Assembly: GCF_029889885.1 (NCBI RefSeq)
Contig: NZ_JARANY010000001.1
Coordinates: forward strand, 124,001-188,000
Source of the DNA: Chromohalobacter sp. 296-RDG
GTDB taxonomy: Bacteria > Pseudomonadota > Gammaproteobacteria > Pseudomonadales > Halomonadaceae
Length of the DNA stretch: 64,000 nucleotides
Direction of reading: 5' to 3'
Each line of letters starts with the position of its first letter. The stretch's first letter is position 1. The notes beneath the pieces were generated by a model. The model worked only from the letters and a program-made list of their open reading frames with translations. It searched no databases and was not told where the DNA came from. A program made the position numbers and the translations under genes. This document shows positions 46,929 through 56,514 of this stretch, one piece after another.

Positions 46929-48176
46929 ATGTCGGATACCGAGCCCCCGCTTGCCAACTCCACGCCAACGTCGTCCTGGCCGCGCACGCTGATCACCGGA
47001 ACTCAAATGCTGTTCGTGGCATTCGGAGCCTTGGTGCTGGTGCCGCTTTTGACGGGACTGGATCCGAGTGTGGCGCTATTCACGGCGGGCATTGGTACCT
47101 TGATCTTTCAGTGCGTCACGCAACGCAGCATCCCGGTGTTCCTGGCGTCCTCGTTTGCCTTTATCGCGCCCATTCAAGGCTCGGTGGCCAGCTATGGCAT
47201 CCCCGCCACATTGGGTGGACTGTTCGTCGCGGGGCTGATCTATGTGGCGATCTCGCAGATCGTGCGCTTGAAGGGTACCGCCTGGCTACATCGCTTGCTG
47301 CCGTCGGTGGTGGTGGGGCCGGTGATCATGGTGATCGGTCTGGCATTGGCGCCCGTCGCGGTGGACATGGCGACGGGCGATAACAGCGACATGGGATATG
47401 CCCAGGCCATCACGCTGTCGATGGTCAGCTTGCTGGTAACACTGGTGCTGGCCGTCTTCGGGCGTGGCCTGATTCGCCTGATCCCGATCATGGGCGGGAT
47501 CGTCGTGGGGTATGCGCTGGGCCTGGCAATGGGCGTGGTCGACCTGACGCCGGTGCATGATGCCGCCTGGCTGGCGTGGCCCGATTTCGTGACCCCGACC
47601 TTCAATCTTGCGGCGATCCTGTTCATGATTCCGGTGGCCATTGCACCGGTGATCGAGCACATCGGCGACATGGTGGCAATCGGTTCGGTAACGCGTCGCA
47701 ACTATCTGGAAAAACCGGGTCTCAAACGTACCCTGCTTGGCGACGGGCTGGCAACTTCCGTGGCAGCCCTTTTCGGTGGACCACCCAATACGACCTACTC
47801 GGAAGTCACCGGGGCGGTGACGCTTACGCGCAATTTCAACCCGGCGATCATGATCGTCGCGGCCTGTACCGCTATCGTGCTGGCGTTCGTCTCCAAGCTC
47901 GGTATATTGTTGCAGACCATTCCCACACCGGTGATGGGCGGCATCATGACGCTGCTGTTCGGTTCCATCGCGGTGGTAGGGATGAACTCTCTGGTGCGTG
48001 GCGGTCAGTCCTTGACCGCATCGCGCAATCTCGTGGTGGTGTCGTTGATTCTGGTCTTCGGGATCGGCGGCATGCAGCTTGGCAGTGGTGAATACGCCTT
48101 GCAGGGCGTGAGTTTGGCCGCCTTGGTTGGCATCGTTCTCAACTGGGTCTTGCCGCCGGCCGCCGAGCATGAATGA
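46929..48176 (+). CDS. uraA: NCS2-family uracil/xanthine permease
   Basis: 415 residues with 12-14 hydrophobic segments and the nucleobase-ascorbate transporter motif in ALFGGPPNTTYSEVTGAV, plus the substrate-site Glu in PVAIAPVIEHIGDMVAIGSVT. Preceded by upp, so uracil is the likely substrate; xanthine cannot be excluded. GGAGA precedes ATG 46929. Its stop nearly touches that of the convergent PuuR-like gene (3 bp apart). Confidence 0.9.
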   Translation: MSDTEPPLANSTPTSSWPRTLITGTQMLFVAFGALVLVPLLTGLDPSVALFTAGIGTLIFQCVTQRSIPVFLASSFAFIAPIQGSVASYGIPATLGGLFVAGLIYVAISQIVRLKGTAWLHRLLPSVVVGPVIMVIGLALAPVAVDMATGDNSDMGYAQAITLSMVSLLVTLVLAVFGRGLIRLIPIMGGIVVGYALGLAMGVVDLTPVHDAAWLAWPDFVTPTFNLAAILFMIPVAIAPVIEHIGDMVAIGSVTRRNYLEKPGLKRTLLGDGLATSVAALFGGPPNTTYSEVTGAVTLTRNFNPAIMIVAACTAIVLAFVSKLGILLQTIPTPVMGGIMTLLFGSIAVVGMNSLVRGGQSLTASRNLVVVSLILVFGIGGMQLGSGEYALQGVSLAALVGIVLNWVLPPAAEHE

Positions 48177-48179
48177 CGC

Positions 48180-48767
48180 CTAACGCCGATGATGTGTGCT
48201 CGCCCCGCCCTCTGAGAAACCTGGCGGGGTGTTGGCACTGACGATGACGCAGTCCGCGTCGCCGGTGTTGCGAAAGCGGTGCGGCAGTCGCGAATCGAAA
48301 TAGTAGGCATCGCCCGTATGCAGGCATTGCGTGTCACCGTTGACGGTAAGCTCGATCATGCCGGTAATCACGACACCGCCTTCCTCACCTTCGTGTTCGA
48401 GCATGTCTTCGCCGGTATCGGCGCCCGACGGATAATGCTCGTGGATGATCGACATGCCACGGCTGGGGTGGCGTGCGGCGACCAGGCGCCAAGAGAGGTG
48501 GCCGTCGCCGATTTCCGTCAACTCTTCGGCCCGGTAGAAGACCTTTTCCTGGGGGCTGGTTTTCTCGCCGGCGAAGAACTCGCTGATCGAGACCGGTATG
48601 GCATCGAGGATCTTCTTCAGAGAGCTCACCGAGGGACTCACGCTATTCTGCTCGATGAGTGAAATCGTGCTGTTGGTCACGCTGGCACGTTTTGCTAGCT
48701 CGCGTTGCGATAAATCACGCAACGTGCGCAATTGCTTGAGACGTGCGCCGACGTCGAATCCGCTCAT
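48180..48767 (-). CDS. XRE-cupin regulator, PuuR-like
   Basis: 195 residues. The N-terminal XRE helix-turn-helix is QRELAKRASVTNSTISLIEQ; the C-terminal cupin shows HEHYPSGADTGEDMLEHEGEEGG and GDAYYFDSRLPHRFRNTGD. The layout matches PuuR, repressor of putrescine use, but no puu gene is in the window, so the target is open. The neighbours are a uracil permease and degraded genes. Confidence 0.85.
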   Translation of the reverse strand: MSGFDVGARLKQLRTLRDLSQRELAKRASVTNSTISLIEQNSVSPSVSSLKKILDAIPVSISEFFAGEKTSPQEKVFYRAEELTEIGDGHLSWRLVAARHPSRGMSIIHEHYPSGADTGEDMLEHEGEEGGVVITGMIELTVNGDTQCLHTGDAYYFDSRLPHRFRNTGDADCVIVSANTPPGFSEGGASTHHRR

Positions 48768-48872
48768 GGATGATCCTTTGTGATGAGACGTTATCGAGCC
48801 ATGATAGCGCCTCGGCGCGGCGATCTTAACCGCCGCGTGAGGAAGGTGAGGCCATGTCGCTGAGTGATGCGA

Positions 48873-49150
48873 TCAGCTTGCGTGTAGTGGCTTCCTCGGC
48901 ACCGCTGGGGAATGCTCATCGGCGAGGTACTGGCCTGGCTGGCATTGAGCAGCACGTTGATCAGCACCTGTTGCAATTGACCGCGGTGGCACTCGGCACG
49001 CCGGAAGGCGTGCAGGGACGTGTTTCGACGCGTCGCTCGAGGGTTTGGGCTGCACGTTGCAAGGCGTTCTGATGGGCTCGGAGACGCGTGTGCCCAGCGC
49101 GCGGGCGGCACTGGATTTATTGTGACCGTGGGCTTCTAGCACACCCGCTG
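48873..49150 (-). pseudogene. Fused fragments of an NtrC-type regulator and a histidine kinase
   Basis: In one minus-strand frame GVLEAHGHNKSSAARALG (about 49148-49090) looks like the Fis-type DNA-binding helix at the C-terminus of NtrC-class regulators. Some 90 bp further on, in another frame, RGQLQQVLINVLLNASQAS (about 48985-48928) looks like the N-box of a histidine kinase. Neither has the rest of its domain. I read them as relics of a two-component pair joined by deletion. Confidence 0.45.
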
Positions 49151-49152
49151 GC

Positions 49153-49410
49153 ATGGCTGGCGTGGAAACATGGCGCGTGCTGCTGCTTGACGAGCCCACC
49201 GCCAGCCTCGATCGTCAGGCGATTGCAGATGTCAGTACATGGATTTCGTCGCTGCATGAAGCGGGCTATGCCGTCGTGCTCAGTGCCCATCAACCTAGCG
49301 TGTTGACCGAGCGCTGCGATGAGTACTGGTGCCTCGAACAACGATGCCTACAGGTAAGTGTCTTCAAGCAGGGGCGGTGTGACGCGGTCATTGCCGTGCG
49401 CACCTGGTAA
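49153..49410 (+). pseudogene. C-terminal remnant of an ABC transporter ATPase
   Basis: The frame begins close to Walker B, VLLLDEPTASLD, and continues through a D-loop and the switch-histidine motif VVLSAHQPS to the end of an ABC domain. Walker A, Q-loop and signature are missing. With no upstream coding sequence it cannot hydrolyse ATP. It lies before mobA, so it might once have served a molybdate or similar importer. Confidence 0.6.
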
Positions 49411-49478
49411 GTGGCTCGGCGTGTGCAGTGAAGCCGAGTATGATGGTGGGAGTGACAGCCAGTCCGGGAGCGATAGGC

Positions 49479-50078
49479 ATGCACGAGAATGAAGTGACCG
49501 CCGTGGTATTGGCGGGAGGAGAAGGGCGTCGCATGGGCGGCCGCGATAAAGGCTGGGAGTCGTTTGCGGGTGAGCCCTTGATCACGCACGTGGTAAACCG
49601 TTTGGCGTTCCAGGCTGGTTGCATCGCGATCAATGCCAATCGCAGCCTCGAGCGTTATCGTGCGCTGGGATATCCGCTCATCAACGACCGTGAGAGCGGC
49701 TATCATGGGCCGCTCATGGGCATGTGGAGCGCGTTATGTGCCGTGGACACCCCGTGGGCGCTGTTCGTGCCTTGCGATTCCCCGGCGCTGCCGGCGGATC
49801 TGGCGCTGCGTTTGCAGCAAGGGCTTGGCGACCGCCGTATCGCGGTCGCACATGACGGCCAACGGGCGTACCCGGTAGTGGCCTTGATCGATACCGCGTT
49901 GCGCGACGATCTCGGCGCGGCCCTGCGCGATGGCGAGCGCAAGATAGATCGCTGGTATGCGCGCCACCCGTGGTGTCATGTCGATTTTTCCGATCAGCCC
50001 GAGGCGTTCGCCAACCTCAACTCCTCCGATGATCGTGACGTTATGGAGCGGCGCTGGCGCTCTAGCGAGTCATTTTGA
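49479..50078 (+). CDS. mobA: Molybdenum cofactor guanylyltransferase
   Basis: 199 residues from ATG 49479 (GGGAG about 8 nt upstream; the frame extends to 49428). The nucleotidyltransferase signature is VVLAGGEGRRMGGRDKGWE, then YHGPLMGMWSAL and the metal-site FVPCDSPALP. It attaches GMP to molybdopterin to form the MGD cofactor. First gene of a cofactor cluster running to moaA. Confidence 0.93.
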   Translation: MHENEVTAVVLAGGEGRRMGGRDKGWESFAGEPLITHVVNRLAFQAGCIAINANRSLERYRALGYPLINDRESGYHGPLMGMWSALCAVDTPWALFVPCDSPALPADLALRLQQGLGDRRIAVAHDGQRAYPVVALIDTALRDDLGAALRDGERKIDRWYARHPWCHVDFSDQPEAFANLNSSDDRDVMERRWRSSESF

Positions 50079-50224
50079 CCCGGTGACTGCCTGCCTGTGC
50101 GATTTTTGGAGAGCCAAGGCGATTTGCTATCACATCAATGGTGGTCGCGCGGCATGTTTGTTGCCCCCTGTTACCCATTGAGGGTTCTCCCCCCGACGAC
50201 TTGGAATGAGGACGACGAGACGCG

Positions 50225-50791
50225 ATGACCTTATCGTTCGATGCGCTAGACACGCCACTGCTGGGGATCGCCGCTTGGAGTGGGGCCGGCAAGACGACGC
50301 TGCTCGAGGCACTTTTGCCCAGACTAGCCGATGCGGGAATGCAGGTGGCAGTGATCAAGCATGCCCATCACGCCTTCGACATCGACCGCCCCGGCAAGGA
50401 TAGTTATCGGCTGCGTCGGGCAGGCGCGACGCCGATGCTGGTGGCGTCGGGCAAGCGTTTTGCCTTGATGATGGAAACACCCGAACGCGAGGAGGCCGAT
50501 CTCGCGGAGTTGATCCCCCATGTGCTGCCCTTGGCGCCGGATTTGATTCTGGTCGAAGGTTTCAAAACCTGGCCTCTGCCCAAGCTGGAGCTGCATCGCG
50601 AGGCCCTGGAAAAGCCGCTGATGGCGGCCGATGATCCCTGGATACGAGCGGTGGCGACTCCCGACGATATCGCGCTGCCGGATGGTGTCGAGCGCTTGTT
50701 GTTGGACGATCATGACGCCTTGATCGACTGGCTACAGGCCTGGCCGCAACGTTGGCCTGACATGCGTCGCGGCCCTCGGGAGACGTCATGA
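50225..50791 (+). CDS. mobB: Molybdopterin-guanine dinucleotide adaptor protein
   Basis: 188 residues. P-loop IAAWSGAGKTTLLEALLP, then VIKHAHHAFDIDRPGKDSYRL and LILVEGFKTWPLPKLELHR, the family blocks of MobB. It binds GTP and MobA and aids MGD formation. ATG 50225 lies 146 bp past mobA; its TGA overlaps the moeA start by 4 nt. Confidence 0.93.
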   Translation: MTLSFDALDTPLLGIAAWSGAGKTTLLEALLPRLADAGMQVAVIKHAHHAFDIDRPGKDSYRLRRAGATPMLVASGKRFALMMETPEREEADLAELIPHVLPLAPDLILVEGFKTWPLPKLELHREALEKPLMAADDPWIRAVATPDDIALPDGVERLLLDDHDALIDWLQAWPQRWPDMRRGPRETS

Positions 50792-52059
50792 TCTTATCCT
50801 GTTTTGAGTTGGGCGAGGGGATGCTCAGCGTCGAAGAGACGCTCGAGGCCCTGGCGACGATGATGCCGCCGCCAGTCGTTACGCACCTGGTTAGCCTGGC
50901 GGCGGCTGGCAATCGGATATTGGCGGTGGATGCGGTATCGCCGATCAACGTGCCGCAGAACACCAATGCTGCCATGGACGGCATTACGCTGGCGTGGCCC
51001 GACGACGCGCCGGCAGGCGACATGTACGTGGACGTGGTGGGTGATGTCCTGGCAGGTACGCGGTTGACGACATCGCTGGCGCCGGGCCAGGCGGTGAGGA
51101 TTACTACCGGCGCGCTACTGCCGGCCGGCGCGGATACCGTCGTCATGAGCGAGCAGCTCGCCGATGTGGGGATTCACGGTCGCGTGCGCGTCGAACGACC
51201 CGATCGGGTGCGGCGTGGACAGAACGTGCGCCAGGCCGGCGAAGATATCGCGCGCGGCCAACGCGCGCTGGGTGCAGGGACACGCTTGCGGCCGCAGCAC
51301 TTGGGGCTGCTGGCCTCGCTGGGGTACGCGGAGGTCGAGGTGTTTCGCCCGCTACGTGTGGCCGTGTTTTCCACTGGTGACGAAGTCTCGGCGCCGGGCG
51401 AGTCGCTGCCGCCCGCCGGCATCTACGATACCAACCGGTTTTCGTTGCAGGGCCTGCTGAGCCGCTTGGGCTGCGAGGTCATCGACCTGGGCATTCTGCA
51501 GGACGATCTCGACAGCATGCGTACTTCCCTCGTGGCGGCGGCCCATGAGGCGGATATGGTAATGACCAGCGGGGGCGTCTCGGTTGGCCAAGCCGACTGG
51601 GTCAAGCCCGCGCTTACAGCCATTGGCGAGCTGGGGTTATGGCAGATCGCCATGCGCCCGGGAAGACCCTTGGCGTTCGGGCGTATCCATCAAACGGGGG
51701 GCGTGACGGTGCCTTTCTTCGGACTGCCCGGCAATCCCGTGGCAGTCATGGTGACCTTCCTGCAATTCGTGCAGCCGATGTTGCGGCGCATGCAGGGCGA
51801 ACATGACTGGCAACCGTCCCGTTTCACGGCGTTGGCCGCCGAGCCCTTGAAAAGCCGCGAGGGACGCGTCGATTATCATCGCGGTGTCTATACCAGTGAT
51901 GAGGCCGGCCAGCTTTGGGTGCGTACTACGGGCCGTCAAGGATCGGGGATTCTCAGCTCGATGGTGGCGGCCAATTGCCTTATCGAAATCGGTGACGGAT
52001 GTGCCGCCGTCGAGGCGGGAGCGCTGGTGACGATACAACCGTTTGGTGACCTGACATGA
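50788..52059 (+). CDS. moeA: Molybdopterin molybdenumtransferase
   Basis: 423 residues. Blocks [73 protein letters not shown] and [14 protein letters not shown]. It inserts molybdate into adenylated molybdopterin. ATGA overlaps at both ends link it to mobB and the moaC-moaD gene. No mogA or moaB adenylyltransferase is present in the cluster. Confidence 0.95.
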   Translation: MILSCFELGEGMLSVEETLEALATMMPPPVVTHLVSLAAAGNRILAVDAVSPINVPQNTNAAMDGITLAWPDDAPAGDMYVDVVGDVLAGTRLTTSLAPGQAVRITTGALLPAGADTVVMSEQLADVGIHGRVRVERPDRVRRGQNVRQAGEDIARGQRALGAGTRLRPQHLGLLASLGYAEVEVFRPLRVAVFSTGDEVSAPGESLPPAGIYDTNRFSLQGLLSRLGCEVIDLGILQDDLDSMRTSLVAAAHEADMVMTSGGVSVGQADWVKPALTAIGELGLWQIAMRPGRPLAFGRIHQTGGVTVPFFGLPGNPVAVMVTFLQFVQPMLRRMQGEHDWQPSRFTALAAEPLKSREGRVDYHRGVYTSDEAGQLWVRTTGRQGSGILSSMVAANCLIEIGDGCAAVEAGALVTIQPFGDLT

Positions 52060-52835
52060 GTTTGACCCATCTCAATGCGCGTGGCGAAGCCCACATGGTG
52101 GATGTCGGCGACAAAGCCGAAACGCAGCGCGAGGCCGTGGCAAGCGGACGCGTCGTCATGCGCCCGGAAACACTGGCATTGCTGGCCGAAGGTGGTTTGC
52201 CCAAGGGCGATGTGCTGGCCACGGCACGCATCGCTGGCGTTCAAGCCGCTAAGCGCACGCATGAATTGATCCCCTTGTGTCATGCGTTGTTGCTGTCCAA
52301 GGTGAGTGTCGATTTTCGCCTCGACGAAGCTGCTTCCTGCGTGCATGTGGAGTCCCGCTGCCGTCTGGCGGGTCGCACCGGTGTGGAAATGGAGGCGCTG
52401 ACCGCGGTCTCGGTTGCGTGCCTGACGCTCTACGATATGTGCAAGGCGGTCGACAAGGACATGGTGGTCGAAGGCGTGCGCCTGGAACACAAGACAGGCG
52501 GCAAGTCCGGTGAGTGGCATCGCGCCTCCGAGGACGTATCCGCGACGCGCGACGCGTCTGAAAACCCTTCCGTCGACAGCGCCGCAATACGCGTCAAGTT
52601 TCTCGCCGAATTGCGCGAGGGCCTGGATATTGAAGAGGTGACAGTGCCGATCGCATCGCTGACAAGCCCCGATGTCGCGAGTCTCAAGACCGCGCTTGAG
52701 GCACAGGATCCCCGCTTCGCGGCCTTGTCTGCTGCGCGCATTTTATGTGCCGTCAACCATGCCATGGCGCATGAGGAAACATCGCTCTCCGGTGGGGATG
52801 AAGTGGCGTTTTTTCCACCGGTCACCGGTGGATGA
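52056..52835 (+). CDS. MoaC-MoaD fusion: cPMP synthase plus sulfur-carrier subunit
   Basis: 259 residues. Residues 1-157 are a full Moa[51 protein letters not shown] and the catalytic pair in CKAVDKDM. A 20-residue Ser/Asp linker leads to residues 178-259, a full Moa[14 protein letters not shown] ... CAVNHAM ... [13 protein letters not shown]. It ends exactly at the Gly-Gly that is thiocarboxylated. No frame break lies between the domains. MoaC completes cPMP from the MoaA product and MoaD donates sulfur through MoaE, whose gene follows directly. Confidence 0.92.
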   Translation: MSLTHLNARGEAHMVDVGDKAETQREAVASGRVVMRPETLALLAEGGLPKGDVLATARIAGVQAAKRTHELIPLCHALLLSKVSVDFRLDEAASCVHVESRCRLAGRTGVEMEALTAVSVACLTLYDMCKAVDKDMVVEGVRLEHKTGGKSGEWHRASEDVSATRDASENPSVDSAAIRVKFLAELREGLDIEEVTVPIASLTSPDVASLKTALEAQDPRFAALSAARILCAVNHAMAHEETSLSGGDEVAFFPPVTGG

Positions 52836-52845
52836 GGGGGCAATC

Positions 52846-53304
52846 ATGATCGATGTGCGTGTGCAGTCTCCGGTATTCGATGTGAGCGAGGAGCAACGTC
52901 AATTGCTGACGGGGCGTCATGATATAGGTGCTGTGGTGACTTTCACCGGCCTGGTGCGCGATTTCAATGAGCGCCCGGACGTGGAGGCCCTGTCGCTGGA
53001 GCATTATCCAGGCATGACCGAGGCGGCGCTGCGTGACATTGCCGGGCAGGCGATGACGCGCTGGACGCTCGACGGTATACGTATCGTACATCGTGTCGGC
53101 CGCTTGTCGCCAAGTGACCCCATCGTTCTGGTCATGGTGGCGAGTGCTCATCGCCGTGCGGCATTCGATGCGTGCGATTTTCTTATGGACTACCTCAAGA
53201 CACGTGCGCCATTCTGGAAAAAAGAACATACTGCAAGCGGGACGTATTGGGTCTCGGCGCGTGACAGTGACGCGCGGGACGCAAACCGTTGGGAGGAAGC
53301 ATGA
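52846..53304 (+). CDS. moaE: Molybdopterin synthase catalytic subunit
   Basis: 152 residues from ATG 52846 (GAGGGGG upstream). Blocks [57 protein letters not shown] and the catalytic-lysine segment [13 protein letters not shown]. It converts cPMP to molybdopterin with MoaD thiocarboxylate. Its TGA overlaps the moaA ATG. Confidence 0.95.
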   Translation: MIDVRVQSPVFDVSEEQRQLLTGRHDIGAVVTFTGLVRDFNERPDVEALSLEHYPGMTEAALRDIAGQAMTRWTLDGIRIVHRVGRLSPSDPIVLVMVASAHRRAAFDACDFLMDYLKTRAPFWKKEHTASGTYWVSARDSDARDANRWEEA

Positions 53305-54290
53305 CCGAGCTGATCGACAATTTTCAGCGCCAGATCCGCTATGTGCGTATCTCGGTGACGGATCGCTGTGACTTTCGCTGTGTCTATTGCATGAGCGAGG
53401 ACATGACGTTTCTGCCGCGTGCACAGATATTGACGCTTGAAGAGATCGAACAGGTGGCGCGTGCGTTCGTCGAACTGGGCGTGGAAAAGATTCGCTTGAC
53501 CGGCGGTGAGCCGCTGGTGCGGCGTGGCATCGACGATCTGGTGTCGCGTGTCGGTGCGCTTCCGGGCCTCAAGGACTTTGCCATGACCACCAATGGTGCG
53601 GGGTTGGTCAAGCATGCCAAGGCACTACGAGAAGGCGGTATGCAGCGCCTCAATATCAGTATTGATTCACTCGATCCCGAGCGCTTCCGCAACGTGACGC
53701 GTACTGGTAATCTCGAAAATGTCATTGCCGGTATTCGTGCCGCGCGCGATGCCGGGTTCGAGCGTATCAAGCTCAATGCCGTCGTGCTTAAAGGGCGTAA
53801 CGACGATGAAGTTATCGATCTGGTTGACTTCGCGCGTCGAGAAGGCGTGGATATCAGCTTTATCGAAGAAATGCCGCTGGGCGACGTATCCGATCATTCG
53901 CGCGCAGAAACCTTTTATTCCAGCGATGATGTCCACGCGGCTATCGCATCGCACTATGCGCTGTTGCCGACCACCGAAGATACCCTGGGGCCATCACGTT
54001 ATTTTCGGATGCCGGATAGCGATTCGCGCATCGGTTTCATTTCACCGCACAGCCATAATTTCTGCGACACCTGCAACCGGGTGAGGGTCACGGTAGAAGG
54101 GCGCTTGTTACTGTGTCTCGGCAACGAACATTCGGTCGATCTGCGTGAGGTTTTACGGCGTTATCCTGGTGATATGGAGCGCCTCAAGCAGCGCATCGTC
54201 GAGGCCATGCCATTGAAACCCGAGCGCCATCATTTCCGCACGGATGGTGATGTGGATATCGTGCGTTTCATGAATATGACGGGCGGATAA
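53301..54290 (+). CDS. moaA: GTP 3',8-cyclase (radical SAM)
   Basis: 329 residues from ATG 53301 (GGGAGGAAGC upstream). The N-terminal radical-SAM cluster C-x3-C-x2-C is in [10 protein letters not shown]; the C-terminal second cluster is in [20 protein letters not shown]. The usual C-terminal Gly-Gly is present (MTGG). First step of molybdenum-cofactor synthesis, oddly the last gene of the operon. Confidence 0.96.
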   Translation: MTELIDNFQRQIRYVRISVTDRCDFRCVYCMSEDMTFLPRAQILTLEEIEQVARAFVELGVEKIRLTGGEPLVRRGIDDLVSRVGALPGLKDFAMTTNGAGLVKHAKALREGGMQRLNISIDSLDPERFRNVTRTGNLENVIAGIRAARDAGFERIKLNAVVLKGRNDDEVIDLVDFARREGVDISFIEEMPLGDVSDHSRAETFYSSDDVHAAIASHYALLPTTEDTLGPSRYFRMPDSDSRIGFISPHSHNFCDTCNRVRVTVEGRLLLCLGNEHSVDLREVLRRYPGDMERLKQRIVEAMPLKPERHHFRTDGDVDIVRFMNMTGG

Positions 54291-54464
54291 TATTTTGTGT
54301 GTTCTTTATTCGCGGTAGCGTGATGTGTCTCCTGACCATAAAGATATAAGGTTCAACTTGGCATGAGGGCATTATTTTCTTGCTAAACCAAGTTCGAGTC
54401 ATATACTTTTCAGAAACGCCAAGGCGTTATGCTGCAGGTTGGTTATCTCAAATGGAGGAGGCGA

Positions 54465-54761
54465 ATGTCCACTGATACTCTGGAGCGCATTGCGCGAAAT
54501 AAAAACGTGGCTCGCGCTGCCGCACGACAGCTCAGTATGGAGCAGCTCCACAAGCTGTCGGAAGTCATCGGTGAAGTGATCGAGCAGAAGCAGCAGGAAG
54601 ATCACAAGCGCCAAGCTGAAGAAGCCGCAAAAGAGCAGAAGTTGGCGGAAATTCGTGAAGCGATGAGCGATGCCGGCCTTTCTCTGGACGACTTGATGTC
54701 CGAAAAGCCGCGCAAGCGTCGGGGACGGCCGCCGAAGAAAGATAAGGAACGCAAGCAGTAA
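54465..54761 (+). CDS. Short H-NS-like protein with an AT-hook-type tail
   Basis: 98 residues from ATG 54465 (GGAGG 6 nt upstream). Residues 1-75 form an H-NS-type oligomerisation coiled coil, ending in the typical MSDAGLSLDDL. The normal H-NS DNA-binding domain with a T-W-x-G-x-G-R-x-P core is missing. Instead the last 18 residues are strongly basic with R-G-R-P (KPRKRRGRPPKKDK), an AT-hook-like minor-groove binder. Probably a nucleoid-associated silencer or an H-NS antagonist. Monocistronic with its own terminator. Confidence 0.8.
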   Translation: MSTDTLERIARNKNVARAAARQLSMEQLHKLSEVIGEVIEQKQQEDHKRQAEEAAKEQKLAEIREAMSDAGLSLDDLMSEKPRKRRGRPPKKDKERKQ

Positions 54762-54780
54762 GTGTCGCGCGTGGGACGCT

Positions 54781-54807
54781 AAAAACGGACCGTAGGGTCC
54801 GTTTTTT
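54781..54807 (+). terminator. Terminator after the H-NS-like gene
   Basis: AAAACGGACC / GGTCCGTTTT hairpin with T-run, 20 bp past the stop. The A-rich left side may also work for the converging RNase J-like gene. Confidence 0.88.
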
Positions 54808-54831
54808 CATGCTGCCTCATAAGGAGTTGCG

Positions 54832-56514
54832 TCATGAGTCGAGAGGCGAGGTCTCTTCTGCGGCCATGATATGCAGATGGACATCGGGAAGATGACGCAG
54901 GTGCTCGTCGAGCCAATGCATCAAGGGAGCGTGCAATTGTTGACGTAACTTGGCGATGGTGTCCGCCTCATGCATGGTCAACTGATCGTCGAGCCAATCG
55001 GCGAGGGCGGTATCGTCCAGTGCAAGGTCGTGGCTCGTCTCCCACAACAAACGTCCCACGCGTGCCCATCCCACGGTCTGTCGCACGACCGGGAGCGTCA
55101 AACTCAAGATGCCGCTGCGGCGATGCATGCTCGACATGGCGGGAGCGCGCAAGCCTTCCAGGGGATGAATGCGATTCTGAGTGACGATATGCGGCGTCAG
55201 CGAGTGGCGCGCAAGGCAACTCAGGCCCTCGTTATCGAAGCGCAGCATATCGCCATTGCGAGGTATCCAGGGCACCTCGATACCCAGCGATTCCGCTAAG
55301 TCACTATGCGCTTGTTGATGTGCGAACTCACCATGTATGGGCAGCAAGCGGTGGGGGGCAAGCCAGCCATAAAGACGCTGCAATTCGTCCTGTGCGGGAT
55401 GCCCCGAGGCATGCAGCTCGGGATGGTTGAATTCATCGTAGAGGGTTACGTGGGCGCGCTTGAGCCCTGCCTTTAACCGCTCGATCAGCAATTCGTTACC
55501 CGGGATCGCCTTGGCCGAGAAAATCACGCTGTCGCCGGGCTGGAGTTCGAAATCGGCGTGCTGTCCCTGGGCCAGACGAGATAGTGCGGAGCGTGGTTCC
55601 CCTTGGCTGCCGGTGGCAATGACCAGCACCTCTTCGGGTGGCAAATAGCCAAGGTCGTGAACGGGGACCAGGGAAGGAAAGTCCTCGAGATAGCCAAGCC
55701 CTCGGGCGATGTTCACCATGCGCTCCATCGAACGCCCCATGAGGCTGACGCGTCGTCCGCATGCCTTGGCGGCACGACCCAGTGCCAGGATGCGCGCCAG
55801 GTTGCTGGCAAAGCAGCTGACGATCACACGGCCGGGGCAAGCGCCGATCGTTGTCTCGAGCGCGCGCGCGACGTCGCCTTCGCTGCGTGAATGTCCGCAG
55901 ACGGGAGCATTGGTGGAATCGCCGACAACGAGGTCGATAGGCGCCAGTGTCTGGAAACGCTTCGGGCATACAGGGTTACCGATCAAGGGCTCGGGGTCGA
56001 GCTTCCAGTCGCCGGTGTGCAGGACACGATGGTCGGATGTCGCCAATAGCAGGGCACAGCTTTCGGGGATCGAGTGCGGCAGCGGTAAAAAGCGTACATC
56101 GAAAGGACCGCTTTGCACGGCTTCGTCGGGCGTGATGACGTTAATCGTATCGGTGGGCAGTTGCTGCTCGGCGAAGCGCAGACGCAGCAAGCCGGCGGCC
56201 AGTGGCGTCGCATGGATGGGGCATTGCCAACGGGGCCACAGCCAGGCAATCGCGCCGATGTGATCTTCATGTCCGTGCGTGACGAGAATCGCCTGAGGAA
56301 CGATACCCTGAGAAGGCAAGAGGTCGATATTGGGGACTTGCAGGGGCGCTTGAGGAAGGTCCTGGCGAATCATCATGCCGCAGTCGACCACGATCCAGTG
56401 ATCAAGATGCCCGTAAAGGGTGAAATTCATGCCGATTTCACCGCAGCCGCCGAGGGGGAGTATCTGAAGGGGTGGTTTGCGGCGTGCGCGTACCTGGATG
56501 TGTGGTTGGGACAT
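54832..56514 (-). CDS. RNase J-like metallo-beta-lactamase/beta-CASP ribonuclease
   Basis: 560 residues, full RNase J size. LPLGGCGEIGMNFTLYG at the N-terminus, zinc motif THGHEDHIGA, then HSIPES, HTGDWKLD, the beta-CASP region with SCFASNLARILAL and GSQGEP, and ASGHPAQDELQRLYGWLAP with LLPIHGEF. It should act as a 5'-3' exo- and endoribonuclease on mRNA. RNase J is the rule in Firmicutes and rare in gammaproteobacteria, which use RNase E. Solitary gene converging on the H-NS-like gene. Confidence 0.9.
   Translation of the reverse strand: MSQPHIQVRARRKPPLQILPLGGCGEIGMNFTLYGHLDHWIVVDCGMMIRQDLPQAPLQVPNIDLLPSQGIVPQAILVTHGHEDHIGAIAWLWPRWQCPIHATPLAAGLLRLRFAEQQLPTDTINVITPDEAVQSGPFDVRFLPLPHSIPESCALLLATSDHRVLHTGDWKLDPEPLIGNPVCPKRFQTLAPIDLVVGDSTNAPVCGHSRSEGDVARALETTIGACPGRVIVSCFASNLARILALGRAAKACGRRVSLMGRSMERMVNIARGLGYLEDFPSLVPVHDLGYLPPEEVLVIATGSQGEPRSALSRLAQGQHADFELQPGDSVIFSAKAIPGNELLIERLKAGLKRAHVTLYDEFNHPELHASGHPAQDELQRLYGWLAPHRLLPIHGEFAHQQAHSDLAESLGIEVPWIPRNGDMLRFDNEGLSCLARHSLTPHIVTQNRIHPLEGLRAPAMSSMHRRSGILSLTLPVVRQTVGWARVGRLLWETSHDLALDDTALADWLDDQLTMHEADTIAKLRQQLHAPLMHWLDEHLRHLPDVHLHIMAAEETSPLDS

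Noticed and set aside
47286-48170. Long minus-strand frame opposite the uracil permease gene (and similar ones opposite argG, metI and thiI)
   Set aside because: Composition is dominated by His, Arg and Gln as expected for antisense of membrane or GC-rich genes; no start context or family pattern.
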